From CAYOID01 sp964573115 (GTDB lineage Bacteria > Desulfobacterota > Desulfovibrionia > Desulfovibrionales > Desulfothermaceae), in NCBI GenBank assembly GCA_964573115.1, contig CAZNIP010000072.1, positions 1 to 15,493 on the forward strand: a stretch of 15,493 nucleotides of DNA. The letters run 5' to 3'. Below, one piece after another: positions 6,582-13,745 of the stretch (position 1 is the stretch's first letter; each line of letters begins with the position of its first letter). The notes beneath the pieces were generated by a model. It was given only the letters and a program-made list of their open reading frames with translations. It was not told where the DNA came from and did no database searches. The position numbers were made by a program, and so were the translations under genes.

Positions 6582-8126
6582 ATGGACACCCAGAGCATCA
6601 AACTCCTGATCACAGACGACTCCTCCTGGTGGAGCGACCATCTGGACTCGGTGTTCGAGCCCGGACAGGTCGAGCTCATGCTGGCCGAGACCGGAGAGGA
6701 AGCCCTCGACACCTACACCGCCTTTGAACCGGACATCATCATCCTGGACCTCAACCTCCCGGACATGCCCGGAACCGATGTCATCAGGCACATCCGGGAA
6801 GATGTCCAGGATTCCGACGCCTACATCATCACCCTGACCCCGGAGGACCATCTCGAGACCAAGACCAGGGCCCTGAACCTCGGGGCCAACGACTACCTGC
6901 TGAAGAACTTCAACCTGGAGGAGTTCAGGGCCAGGATCAACGTGGCCAGGCGACAGGTCGGCCTGAACAAGCAGCTTCGTGACGCCTTTGATCGCATCGC
7001 CAGCGAGATCGACACCGTGGCCTCGCTGCAGAACAAGCTGCTGCCCAAGGAGTGCCTGTGGATGCAGCATGCCTCCATTCAGTCGGTCTATCACCTCTCC
7101 GGCCGGGCCAGCGGGGATTACTACGACTTCTTTCCCCTCAACGATTCCACGATCCGGGCGGTGGTGGCCGATGTGTCCGGACACGGGGCCCGGGCCGCCT
7201 TTTTGATGGCCATTGTCCGGGCCCTGATCAAGACCACCCAGGGCTTCTACCTCGACCTGACCCAGACCCTGAACCTGGTCAACAGGCAGCTCATTGAGAT
7301 CATCGGGGATGAAATCGACTTCATCACCCTTTTCGCCGCTGACGTGGACACCAAGCACAACACCCTGACCTACATCAATGCCGGACACTGTCCGGGAATC
7401 CTGTCCAAGACCTTTGCCGACACGGATCTGCTGGAACCGACCTGCCCCGTCCTCGGCTTTTTCGATCTCGACTTTTCACCCAAACAGGTGGACATTTCGG
7501 ATCGCTGCGGCCTGTTCCTCTTCACCGACGGTTTTTACGAATGGGAAGTCGCCCCTGGTCAGTTCTACGGCCTGGACAACTTTCTCTCCCTGGTCCGGGA
7601 ATGCATGTGCAAGGTCGACTTCAACCTCCAGGAAATGGAACAGACCATGATCCAGGGCCTCGACGTCCAGCCCGCTTTTCGCGACGACCGCACCGCTCTG
7701 TGGATCAAATGGGGGCATCCAGCCATGAGGGTCTTCCGCAACCAGGCCAATCCGGAAGGGGTGGGCAAGGTCATCAAGATGGCCACGTCATTTCTGCAGT
7801 CGCAGCTCGAGGACCTCGAGCTCATCAACGATCTCAAGCTGGCCCTGACCGAGGCCTGTTCGAACGTGGCCCTGCACGCCTACCCCGAGAAGAGCAAAGG
7901 CGACGTCGAAGTCCAGATCGTCCTGGACTCCAATCGGTTCATCCGCATCACCATCCTCGACTGGGGGCGTCCCTTCCAGGGGCCGGATCCGGACAACCTG
8001 AGCATGCACCCTGAAGAGGAGTCCGGACGGGGCCTGTACATCATCTCCCAACTCGTGGACAGCTATGACTACCGCAACGACGACGACAAAAATATCCTGA
8101 CCCTGGAAAAAATCTTTGAGGAGTGA
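6582..8126 (+). CDS. Receiver-PP2C phosphatase-anti-sigma kinase fusion (HsbR-like)
   Basis: The 514-residue protein has three modules in order. A CheY-like receiver (about 5-125) has acidic residues 12-13, phosphoacceptor Asp56 in ILDLNLPDMPG, Thr84 and Lys108. A SpoIIE/RsbU-type PP2C phosphatase (about 145-378) has GDYYDFF (178-184), VADVSGHG (195-202), TDGFYE (315-320) and DDRTAL (368-373). An RsbW/SpoIIAB-like GHKL kinase (about 395-514) has N-box EACSNVALHAY (424-434), DWGRPF (460-465) and GRGLYII (482-488). All catalytic motifs look intact. P. aeruginosa HsbR has the same architecture. The role inferred is to set the phosphorylation state of the STAS protein encoded 2 bp downstream, in response to a histidine kinase not seen here. 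No strong ribosome-binding site precedes ATG 6582. GTG 6546, overlapping the dtd stop, would add 12 residues. Confidence 0.9.
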   Translation: MDTQSIKLLITDDSSWWSDHLDSVFEPGQVELMLAETGEEALDTYTAFEPDIIILDLNLPDMPGTDVIRHIREDVQDSDAYIITLTPEDHLETKTRALNLGANDYLLKNFNLEEFRARINVARRQVGLNKQLRDAFDRIASEIDTVASLQNKLLPKECLWMQHASIQSVYHLSGRASGDYYDFFPLNDSTIRAVVADVSGHGARAAFLMAIVRALIKTTQGFYLDLTQTLNLVNRQLIEIIGDEIDFITLFAADVDTKHNTLTYINAGHCPGILSKTFADTDLLEPTCPVLGFFDLDFSPKQVDISDRCGLFLFTDGFYEWEVAPGQFYGLDNFLSLVRECMCKVDFNLQEMEQTMIQGLDVQPAFRDDRTALWIKWGHPAMRVFRNQANPEGVGKVIKMATSFLQSQLEDLELINDLKLALTEACSNVALHAYPEKSKGDVEVQIVLDSNRFIRITILDWGRPFQGPDPDNLSMHPEEESGRGLYIISQLVDSYDYRNDDDKNILTLEKIFEE

Positions 8127-8128
8127 CT

Positions 8129-8467
8129 ATGGAAGCACTGAAGGTGGAACGAATTGGCCGGGTATGCCTGATGCACTATTCCGGGGAGCTGACCCTGGAG
8201 GTCATCGATCGCCTCAAGCAGGAGATCGAAGACTACCTCACCGACCAGGACTGTCAGACCCTGGTCATGGACCTGTCCAAGACCGTGTTCCTGGACAGCT
8301 CGGGAATCGGTTTCCTGGTGCACATCAACAACAGGAAGAAAGCCAACAACAAGGAGTTCTACCTCCTCAAGCCGTCGGCTCAGGTCCAGAAGACCCTGAG
8401 CCTGGTCAAGCTCATCGATTTCTTCAACATCCTCGAGGATGAGAGCCAGCTTGAGGGCTTGAAATAG
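8129..8467 (+). CDS. STAS-domain anti-sigma factor antagonist
   Basis: The 112-residue product is a single STAS domain of the SpoIIAA/RsbV type. In this family the unphosphorylated antagonist binds an anti-sigma factor or kinase, and phosphorylation of a conserved serine breaks the interaction. The phosphosite motif is FLDSSGIGFLV, with Ser57 and Ser58 adjacent; Ser58 aligns with the SpoIIAA site. GAGGAG at 8118-8123, 5 nt before ATG 8129, fixes the start and lies inside the end of the upstream fusion gene, so the two are almost certainly co-translated. The natural inference is that this is the substrate of the PP2C and kinase modules of that protein. Its final partner (sigma factor, anti-sigma or another effector) is not encoded here. 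Confidence 0.93.
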   Translation: MEALKVERIGRVCLMHYSGELTLEVIDRLKQEIEDYLTDQDCQTLVMDLSKTVFLDSSGIGFLVHINNRKKANNKEFYLLKPSAQVQKTLSLVKLIDFFNILEDESQLEGLK

Positions 8468-8496
8468 AGCCTGCGGCCGGGGGCACCGACCGGGCT
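8468..8496. terminator. Candidate bidirectional terminator between convergent genes
   Basis: The spacer between the STAS-gene stop and the trkH stop folds as an imperfect GC-rich hairpin. AGCC (68-71), CGG (74-76) and CGG (78-80) pair with CCG (86-88), CCG (90-92) and GGCT (93-96), numbered from 8400, around a GGGCA loop. Only a three-T run follows on each strand, so it is weak as an intrinsic terminator, but its position exactly between two converging genes supports the role. Confidence 0.35.
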
Positions 8497-9944
8497 CATT
8501 TCCGCCAGAACTCGCGGAAAAAGAGAATGATCACGGTATAGATCTCCAGGCGCCCCAGGAGCATGCAGAAGGTGAGCACCCATTTGGCCAGCATGGGGAT
8601 CTGGGCATAGTTGTCCGTCGGCCCGACCTGGCCCAGTCCGGGCCCGATGTTGCTGATGCAGGCAATGACCGCAGCAAAAGAGGTCAGCACGTCCACGTTC
8701 AGGGCGGCCAGGATCAGGGCTGACAGGCAGGCCAGTCCGAGATAGAGGAGCAGGAACCCCCAGATCCCTTTGATGACCTCATCCTGAACCGTCACCCCAC
8801 CCAGCTTGACCGGCACAATGGCTCGTGGATGGACCAGGCGCATGAGCTCTCGACCGGCCTGCTTGGCCAGGATGATGACCCGCATGCATTTGATCCCCCC
8901 ACCGGTGGACCCGGCACTCCCGCCCAGGAACATGCACATGAAGAGCAGCATCTGGGCCAGGGGCCCCCACAGCTCATAATCTGCCGTTCCGTATCCCGTG
9001 GTGGTCACGATGGACACGGTCTGAAAGACGCTGTAGCGCAGCGACTGGGCCAGGCTGGCATAGGACTCCCCCCAGACATTGAAGGTGATCAGCCCGGTGA
9101 CCGCAACGATGACCAGGGCATAGAACCGGAACTCCGCGTCTTTCCAGAACGCCCCGGGCCGGCCCTGGAGCAGGCGAAAATGCAGGGCGAAGTTGGCCCC
9201 GGCGATGAACATGAAGACCGTGATCACGATATCGATGTACACGCTGGAAAAGTGGCCGATGGATCCGTTCTTGGTTGAAAACCCGCCTGTGGCCATGGTC
9301 CCGAAGGTGTGACACAGGGCATCGAACAGGGACATGCCGCCGAGCATGAGCAGGGCCGCCTCCAGGCCACTGAACAGGAGATAGACCTTCCAGAGCAGAA
9401 CGGCCGTATCCTTGATCCGGGGCCGGAGCTTGTCCGGCACCGGTCCCGGCACCTCGGCCTTGTAGAGCTGCATGCCGCCGACGCCCAGAAAAGGGAGAAT
9501 GGCCAGGGAGAGGAGGATGATGCCCATCCCTCCCAGCCAGTGGGTCAGGCTCCGCCACATGAGCATGCTCGGCGGCAGGGCTTCGATATCGTTCAGGATC
9601 GAGGCCCCGGTGGTGGTGAATCCGGAAAAGGTTTCGAAAACGCAGTCGGTGAGGGAGGGGATGGAACCGCTGAGATAAAAGGGCAGGGCCCCCAGGAGAC
9701 CGGCCCCGACCCAGCCCAGGGTGACCACGGCCATGCCCTCCCTGTGGGTCATGGTGGCCACCTTGGCCGACCGGAAACAGAGGAAGAGGAGGATGCCCAG
9801 ACTGGAGCTGATGCTGATGGACTCGAGGAAGAAGGAGGCCATGCCGTCGGCGTAGGAGAGGGAGAAGGCCAGGGGAAAGAGCATGGACAACCCCACGAAG
9901 CAGAGCACCAGGCCCACGAGCTGGAAGGTGTAACGCCAGCGCAT
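8496..9944 (-). CDS. trkH: Trk potassium uptake channel subunit TrkH
   Basis: TrkH/KtrB-family inner-membrane protein that carries K+ into the cell, gated by the cytosolic TrkA ring. The 482-residue sequence is hydrophobic throughout and has the four pore-loop repeats with their selectivity glycines: TTTGAS (110-115), MATGGFS (217-223), TTTGYGT (314-320) and SNIGPGLG (431-438). GGSAGSTGGGIKCMRV (341-356) is the family's intramembrane gating loop and basic turn in the third repeat. The length is typical of TrkH. GAGG lies just upstream of the ATG. The gene starts 4 bp after the trkA stop, so the two are co-transcribed and probably translationally coupled. Confidence 0.96.
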   Translation of the reverse strand: MRWRYTFQLVGLVLCFVGLSMLFPLAFSLSYADGMASFFLESISISSSLGILLFLCFRSAKVATMTHREGMAVVTLGWVGAGLLGALPFYLSGSIPSLTDCVFETFSGFTTTGASILNDIEALPPSMLMWRSLTHWLGGMGIILLSLAILPFLGVGGMQLYKAEVPGPVPDKLRPRIKDTAVLLWKVYLLFSGLEAALLMLGGMSLFDALCHTFGTMATGGFSTKNGSIGHFSSVYIDIVITVFMFIAGANFALHFRLLQGRPGAFWKDAEFRFYALVIVAVTGLITFNVWGESYASLAQSLRYSVFQTVSIVTTTGYGTADYELWGPLAQMLLFMCMFLGGSAGSTGGGIKCMRVIILAKQAGRELMRLVHPRAIVPVKLGGVTVQDEVIKGIWGFLLLYLGLACLSALILAALNVDVLTSFAAVIACISNIGPGLGQVGPTDNYAQIPMLAKWVLTFCMLLGRLEIYTVIILFFREFWRK

Positions 9945-9948
9945 GTCC

Positions 9949-11301
9949 TCAGTTCCCGTTCAGGGCCTTTTCGACCTGCCCGATCTGCTTGCTCGTGGAC
10001 ATGATCATCACCCGGTCGTCCGGACGGATCATGTTCTCGCCAGTGGGTATGATGACCTCCTCGCCCCGGACGATGCACAGGACGATCGCCCCCCGGGGAA
10101 AGTGGAGGTCCTTGATCGCCTTGTTCACAAAGATCGAATCGGCCCTGGCCACCACCTCGAGGGCCTCGGCCTCTTCCTGGATGGAGATGGATGAAATGAC
10201 CGTGCCCTGCCGGACATAGCGCAGAATGCTGTTGGCCGCGGACAGCCGGGGGCTGACGATCCGCTCCAGGCCAACGGCGCGCATCAGGGGGATGTAGGCG
10301 AACTTGTTGATCCTGGTCACCGCCTGCCTGGCCCCGAGGTTTTTGGCCAGCAGGGAGCAGAGGACATTGTTCTCCTCATCTCCGGTGACCGTGACCACCA
10401 CATCCATGTCTGAGACGTTCTCCTCCTGAAGGATCCGCTGATCGGTTCCGTCCCCCTGCAGGACCACCGACCTGGTCAGGTTTTCAGCCAGGAACTGGCA
10501 GCGCTGGCGGTCGATGTCGATGAGCTTGACGTGGACGCCCTTTTTCTTTTCCAGATTCAGGGCCAGCTTGTACCCGATGTTCCCGCCGCCGATGATGAGC
10601 ACCTTGTGCTGGTTCCCGGTACTGGCCCCAAAAGCCTTGAGGATGGTGGCCAGGTCCTTCTGGGCCGTCACGAAGTACATCATGTCCCCGGGCTGGACCC
10701 TGTTCTCCCCGGTGGGGATGATGATCTTTTCCTGCCTGATCAGCGCGGCGACGATAAAGCCTTTGACATCGATGCGCTGCCGGATGTCGATGAGCTGGAG
10801 GCCGGCAAAAGGGCAGTCCTGCCGGACCCACATGCCGACCATCTTGATGTTCACGTCGGAAAATTCGCTGATTTCAGCCGCCCCGGGAGCGCCCATCAAG
10901 CGTTCGATGGACCCGATGACCTCCTCTTCAGGGTTGATGACGATGTCGATCCGGAGCATCCCCTTGACCAGGATGTCCTGGTAGGCCGTGTACTCAGGGT
11001 TCCGGATCCGGGCCACTTTGACCAGGTTCGGGGCGAAGAGGTTGCTGAAGGTGCAGGCGATGATGTTGATCTCATCGCTGTCGGTCACTGCCAGGAGGAG
11101 GTCCGCCTTTGTGATCCCGGCGTTCTCCAGGACCTTGGGGCTGCTTCCCGATCCGTGGACCGTCTCCACATCCAGCCTGTCCGAGATGCGCTCCAGGACC
11201 CGCTGGTCCTTGTCGATGATGACCACGTCCTTGTCTTCGGCTGTCAGGCGGCTGGCGATATAGTAGCCGACCTCTCCGGCCCCGATGATGATGATCCGCA
11301 A
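9949..11301 (-). CDS. trkA: Trk potassium uptake regulatory subunit TrkA
   Basis: Cytosolic nucleotide-binding regulator that forms the gating ring under TrkH. The 450-residue protein is a tandem RCK: a first Rossmann domain (GAGEVG at 7-12, acidic Asp30 at the end of the second strand), a first RCK-C lobe (about 140-225), a second Rossmann domain (IIGGGNIGYKLA, about 235-246) and a second RCK-C lobe (about 370-450). Both RCK-C lobes contain the repeated phrase IIPTGEN. Both glycine-rich loops are intact, so NAD(H)/ATP-type ligands could bind both. It begins with TTG, because no in-frame ATG lies near the family N-terminus (RIIIIGAGEVG) and a strong GAGGAG sits 8 nt upstream. A perfect inverted repeat lies immediately upstream of that site. 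Confidence 0.96.
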   Translation of the reverse strand: MRIIIIGAGEVGYYIASRLTAEDKDVVIIDKDQRVLERISDRLDVETVHGSGSSPKVLENAGITKADLLLAVTDSDEINIIACTFSNLFAPNLVKVARIRNPEYTAYQDILVKGMLRIDIVINPEEEVIGSIERLMGAPGAAEISEFSDVNIKMVGMWVRQDCPFAGLQLIDIRQRIDVKGFIVAALIRQEKIIIPTGENRVQPGDMMYFVTAQKDLATILKAFGASTGNQHKVLIIGGGNIGYKLALNLEKKKGVHVKLIDIDRQRCQFLAENLTRSVVLQGDGTDQRILQEENVSDMDVVVTVTGDEENNVLCSLLAKNLGARQAVTRINKFAYIPLMRAVGLERIVSPRLSAANSILRYVRQGTVISSISIQEEAEALEVVARADSIFVNKAIKDLHFPRGAIVLCIVRGEEVIIPTGENMIRPDDRVMIMSTSKQIGQVEKALNGN

Positions 11302-11309
11302 CGCCCGTG

Positions 11310-11315
11310 CTCCTC
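11310..11315 (-). promoter_or_regulatory. Ribosome-binding site fixing the TTG start of trkA
   Basis: On the minus strand GAGGAG is followed by 8 nt and then TTG CGG ATC ATC. This is a full-strength Shine-Dalgarno at good spacing, and it supports the non-ATG start. Confidence 0.75.
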
Positions 11316-11316
11316 T

Positions 11317-11341
11317 TCAGCGCAGCCGCTGACTGCGCTGA
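11317..11341 (-). promoter_or_regulatory. Perfect inverted repeat just upstream of the trkA ribosome-binding site
   Basis: TCAGCGCAG (11317-11325) and CTGCGCTGA (11333-11341) form a 9-bp perfect stem around a 7-nt loop. It ends one base from the trkA Shine-Dalgarno. If transcribed it would be a leader hairpin able to influence ribosome access. If the candidate promoter at 11341-11368 is real, it instead overlaps the transcription start and could be a repressor operator. Confidence 0.5.
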
Positions 11342-11368
11342 GTATCTGGTCTTGACCGCGAGAGGCAA
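11341..11368 (-). promoter_or_regulatory. Candidate promoter for trkA-trkH
   Basis: On the minus strand TTGCCT (plus coordinates 11363-11368) and GATACT (11341-11346) are spaced 16 bp. Each matches four of six consensus bases. The start would fall near 11334, within the inverted repeat. Confidence 0.3.
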
Positions 11369-11559
11369 CCTCCCTTTGAGCAGTCGAGGTCATTCCTGGG
11401 GCAGCCAGCTGATGGGTGCGTGACGCCATGAGGCCCTTGACTTTCGTGGTCCGATAGCCACCCTGACCCAGTCATTGAGATCAACGAGGACCAGCTCACA
11501 AGAGCTGACCTTCTTGCGATTTTTCTCAAGATTATGGCAGGATTGCCTGTCTGAAAAAG

Positions 11560-11588
11560 GTGACAATGCTTCGAGCCCAGGATATAAA
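11560..11588 (+). promoter_or_regulatory. Strong candidate sigma-70 promoter for the phasin-ubiB-HD operon
   Basis: GTGACA (11560-11565) and TATAAA (11583-11588) are spaced exactly 17 bp and each matches five of six consensus bases. This is the best promoter-like sequence I find in the window. Transcription would start near 11595, giving a leader of about 113 nt before the ATG at 11708. Confidence 0.55.
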
Positions 11589-11667
11589 AGGTGGGGCCGT
11601 GAAGGTCAAGAAGAATCCCGAAGGGCCTGAACCGGCTTCAGATGTGTATCACCAGCAAAACCGCATG

Positions 11668-11696
11668 CGTCAGCTCCGAAAGAGGCCGGGCTGACG
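11668..11696 (+). promoter_or_regulatory. Leader hairpin abutting the phasin-gene ribosome-binding site
   Basis: CGTCAGC (11668-11674) pairs perfectly with GCTGACG (11690-11696). After one bulged T, CCG (11676-11678) pairs with CGG (11687-11689), leaving an 8-nt loop. The 3' arm runs directly into GGGGAGGAG (from 11696), the ribosome-binding site. The arrangement mirrors the hairpin before trkA. Confidence 0.4.
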
Positions 11697-11707
11697 GGGA
11701 GGAGACC

Positions 11708-12067
11708 ATGCTCGAACTCTTGAAAAAGACCATTCTCGTTGGATTGGGAACAGTGACCCTGACCAGGACAAAGGTCCGGGAGAGCCTCCAGCAGCTCGTT
11801 GAACAGGGCAAAATCACCAGTGAAGAGGCCGAGCGAATGACCAAGGAGCTCCTGGAGTCCGGGGAAAGCGAAATCAACGAGTTTCGTGGCCAGCTGCGGG
11901 AGGCCCTGCAGACTGCGCTCAAGAACATGAACCTGGCCCAGAAGGAGGATGTGGACAAGCTCGTGAGCAGGGTCGACAACCTGGAGAAACGGATGGACTT
12001 TCTTGAGGACAAGCTGTCCCGGACTCAGGAAACAGCTCAGCCCGATGCGCAACCTCAGGGTGAATAA
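11708..12067 (+). CDS. Phasin-like coiled-coil protein
   Basis: The 119-residue product is predicted to be mostly helical and has no signal peptide. It has a hydrophobic N-terminal segment (LLKKTILVGLGTVTLTR, about 4-20), a charged central region with KITSEEAERMTKELLESGE (35-53), and a heptad-patterned coiled coil near 79-104 (KEDVDKLVSRVDNLEKRMDFLE). This pattern matches proteins usually labelled phasin family or PHA-synthesis regulator, which bind granule surfaces or act as adaptors. The specific function is unknown, and no PHA synthase is in the window. GGAGG at 11698-11702, 5 nt before ATG, sets the start. It is the first gene of an operon with the UbiB-like kinase, whose ribosome-binding site overlaps this gene's stop codon, which suggests a shared role at the membrane. 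Confidence 0.75.
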   Translation: MLELLKKTILVGLGTVTLTRTKVRESLQQLVEQGKITSEEAERMTKELLESGESEINEFRGQLREALQTALKNMNLAQKEDVDKLVSRVDNLEKRMDFLEDKLSRTQETAQPDAQPQGE

Positions 12068-12071
12068 GGAG
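12066..12071 (+). promoter_or_regulatory. Ribosome-binding site fixing the TTG start of the UbiB-like gene
   Basis: AAGGAG overlaps the TAA stop of the phasin-like gene and lies 7 nt before TTG 12079. The next ATG (12136) would remove the conserved N-terminal helix RFKDIVFTL, so TTG is preferred. The overlap implies coupled translation. Confidence 0.75.
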
Positions 12072-12078
12072 CCAGTGC

Positions 12079-13734
12079 TTGGACTTCCAATCCTTCTCCA
12101 AGATCAACCGGTTCAAGGACATCGTCTTCACCCTGATGCGTTACGGCTTTGGAGACATCATCTCCAGGCTGGACCTTCCGGAAAAAATACTCCCTGTGCC
12201 CATCAAGAAGCAGTGGGCCACGGACAAGAACACCTGGGAAAGGATTCGCCTGGTCTTGACCGATCTTGGGCCGACCTTCGTCAAGTTCGGCCAGATCCTG
12301 AGCCTCCGGGCCGATCTCATCCCGCACGAGCTGGTCCTGGAACTGAGCAAGCTCCAGGACCAGGTTCAGCCTGAGTCCTTTGAAGCCATCAAGAACCAGA
12401 TCGAAAAGTCAATGGAAAAGCCACTGGAGGAGGTGTTTGCCGACTTCGAACCCCAACCCCTGGCTGCAGCCTCTCTGGCCCAGGTCCACCGGGCCGTGCT
12501 CAAAAAGGACAAGACCGTGGTCGCGGTCAAGGTCCAGCGTCCGGGCATCCGGCAGACCATCAGAAACGATCTGGACATTCTGGCCACTCTGGCCCGCCAG
12601 GTTCACGAACGCCTCGAGACCCTGAAGGTCTACGACCTGCCTTTGCTCGTTGAGGAGCTGCGACGCCTCCTGACCCGGGAGCTTGATTTCACCCTGGAAG
12701 GGAAAAACATCCGCCTGGCCAGATCCAATTTTGCCGGGGATCCGGAGGTCGTCTACCCGGCTGTCTTCACCGACGAGTCGACCTCCCGGGTTCTGATCAT
12801 GGAGCTCGTCCGGGGAACCAAGCTCCGACAGGCCGTGGACCTGCCCCTGGCCCAGAAAAAACGCCTGGCTCAGATCGGACTGCGGGCCCTGATGCAGCAG
12901 GTCCTCATGAACGGGTTCTTCCATGCCGACCCCCATCCCGGCAACATCTACGTCCTCGATGACGGGCGAATCAGTTTTCTGGACTGGGGCATGGTCGGCC
13001 GGGTCACCCCGGACATGCAGGCCAGGATCATCGCCCTGATCGAGGGCATTGTCGACCGGGACAGCGAGGCCATCATGGAGCTCATCCTGTCCCTGTCCGA
13101 AAACACCCAGGTCAAAAACAGAGAGGAGCTGCAGCGGGACATCCTGGATGTCCTGGACGAGTTCTACGCCGTGCCCCTGAGCGAGATCAACATCAGCCAG
13201 CTGCTCATGCTCATCACTGAGGCCATTCAGCGCCATCAGATCCGGATCAAGGCCGACATGGCCGTGATGATCAAGGCCATGATCACCGGGGAGGGCACGG
13301 TCAGAATGCTCTACCCCGAGCTCAATGTGGTGGCCGAGGCAGAACCCTTTGTCAGGAAGATGGCCCTGAAAAAATACTCCCCCCGCGAGCTGCAGAAACA
13401 GACCCGCAAGCTCCTGGGGCAGTTCTTTCAGATGCAGAAAGCCCTGCCTTTGCAGCTCAATCACGTCATGGGCAAGCTGGAACGGGACGAGCTGTCCATC
13501 GGTTTTGAGCACAAGCGCCTGGAAGGGCTGCGCATGACCCTGGACCAGATCGCCAACCGCCTGACCCTGGGCATCATCACCGCAGCCATGATCATCGGGT
13601 CCTCGATGATCGTGACCACCGGGGTCAAGCCTCTGCTCTTCGGCTACCCCGCTCTGGGCCTGGTGGGGTATCTGCTGTCCGCCTTTTTCGGGGCCTGGCT
13701 GGCCTTTGAGATCATCAGAAAACGCAAAATGTGA
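12079..13734 (+). CDS. ubiB: UbiB/ABC1 (AarF) family atypical kinase
   Basis: The 551-residue protein has the full signature of the family. KxGQ motif is KFGQ (69-72), the alanine-rich loop is AAASLAQ (129-135) and the nucleotide-site lysine is Lys151 (VAVKVQRPG). ELDFTLEGKN follows, then HADPHPGN (282-289) and LDWG (301-304) as the catalytic and metal loops. Two hydrophobic C-terminal segments (about 495-514 and 520-545) are membrane anchors. UbiB proteins are ATPase-like factors needed for ubiquinone synthesis or lipid handling at the membrane; the true substrate is not settled. In an organism suspected to use menaquinone, a role other than ubiquinone synthesis is likely, so the gene symbol denotes family only. 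It is co-transcribed with the phasin-like gene (11 bp gap) and the HD gene (11 bp gap). Confidence 0.93.
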   Translation: MDFQSFSKINRFKDIVFTLMRYGFGDIISRLDLPEKILPVPIKKQWATDKNTWERIRLVLTDLGPTFVKFGQILSLRADLIPHELVLELSKLQDQVQPESFEAIKNQIEKSMEKPLEEVFADFEPQPLAAASLAQVHRAVLKKDKTVVAVKVQRPGIRQTIRNDLDILATLARQVHERLETLKVYDLPLLVEELRRLLTRELDFTLEGKNIRLARSNFAGDPEVVYPAVFTDESTSRVLIMELVRGTKLRQAVDLPLAQKKRLAQIGLRALMQQVLMNGFFHADPHPGNIYVLDDGRISFLDWGMVGRVTPDMQARIIALIEGIVDRDSEAIMELILSLSENTQVKNREELQRDILDVLDEFYAVPLSEINISQLLMLITEAIQRHQIRIKADMAVMIKAMITGEGTVRMLYPELNVVAEAEPFVRKMALKKYSPRELQKQTRKLLGQFFQMQKALPLQLNHVMGKLERDELSIGFEHKRLEGLRMTLDQIANRLTLGIITAAMIIGSSMIVTTGVKPLLFGYPALGLVGYLLSAFFGAWLAFEIIRKRKM

Positions 13735-13745
13735 CCGGAGGGACA

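Larger units (their letters stand above)
11302..11707. other. Non-coding divergent region between trkA and the phasin-like gene
   Basis: About 400 bp lies without a convincing gene, and its GC content is lower than that of its flanks. It holds the trkA ribosome-binding site and inverted repeat, candidate promoters for both directions, a 6-bp hairpin CAGCTC-ACAA-GAGCTG (11492-11507) followed by a T-rich stretch (11511-11526), and a second inverted repeat (11668-11696) ahead of the phasin-like gene. A 58-codon open frame beginning TTG exists on the minus strand (11566 down to 11390), but it has no ribosome-binding site and weak third-position GC bias. I do not call it a gene. I recognise no known structured RNA or riboswitch here. 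Confidence 0.5.

Noticed and set aside
6126..7388. 420-codon antisense frame across dtd and the REC-PP2C gene
   Set aside because: Both plus-strand genes have clear family motifs, and the antisense translation has none.
11492..11526. Hairpin CAGCTC-ACAA-GAGCTG followed by a T-rich stretch, as an intrinsic terminator
   Set aside because: The stem is only 6 bp and the T-run begins more than ten bases after it. No gene on the plus strand ends upstream.
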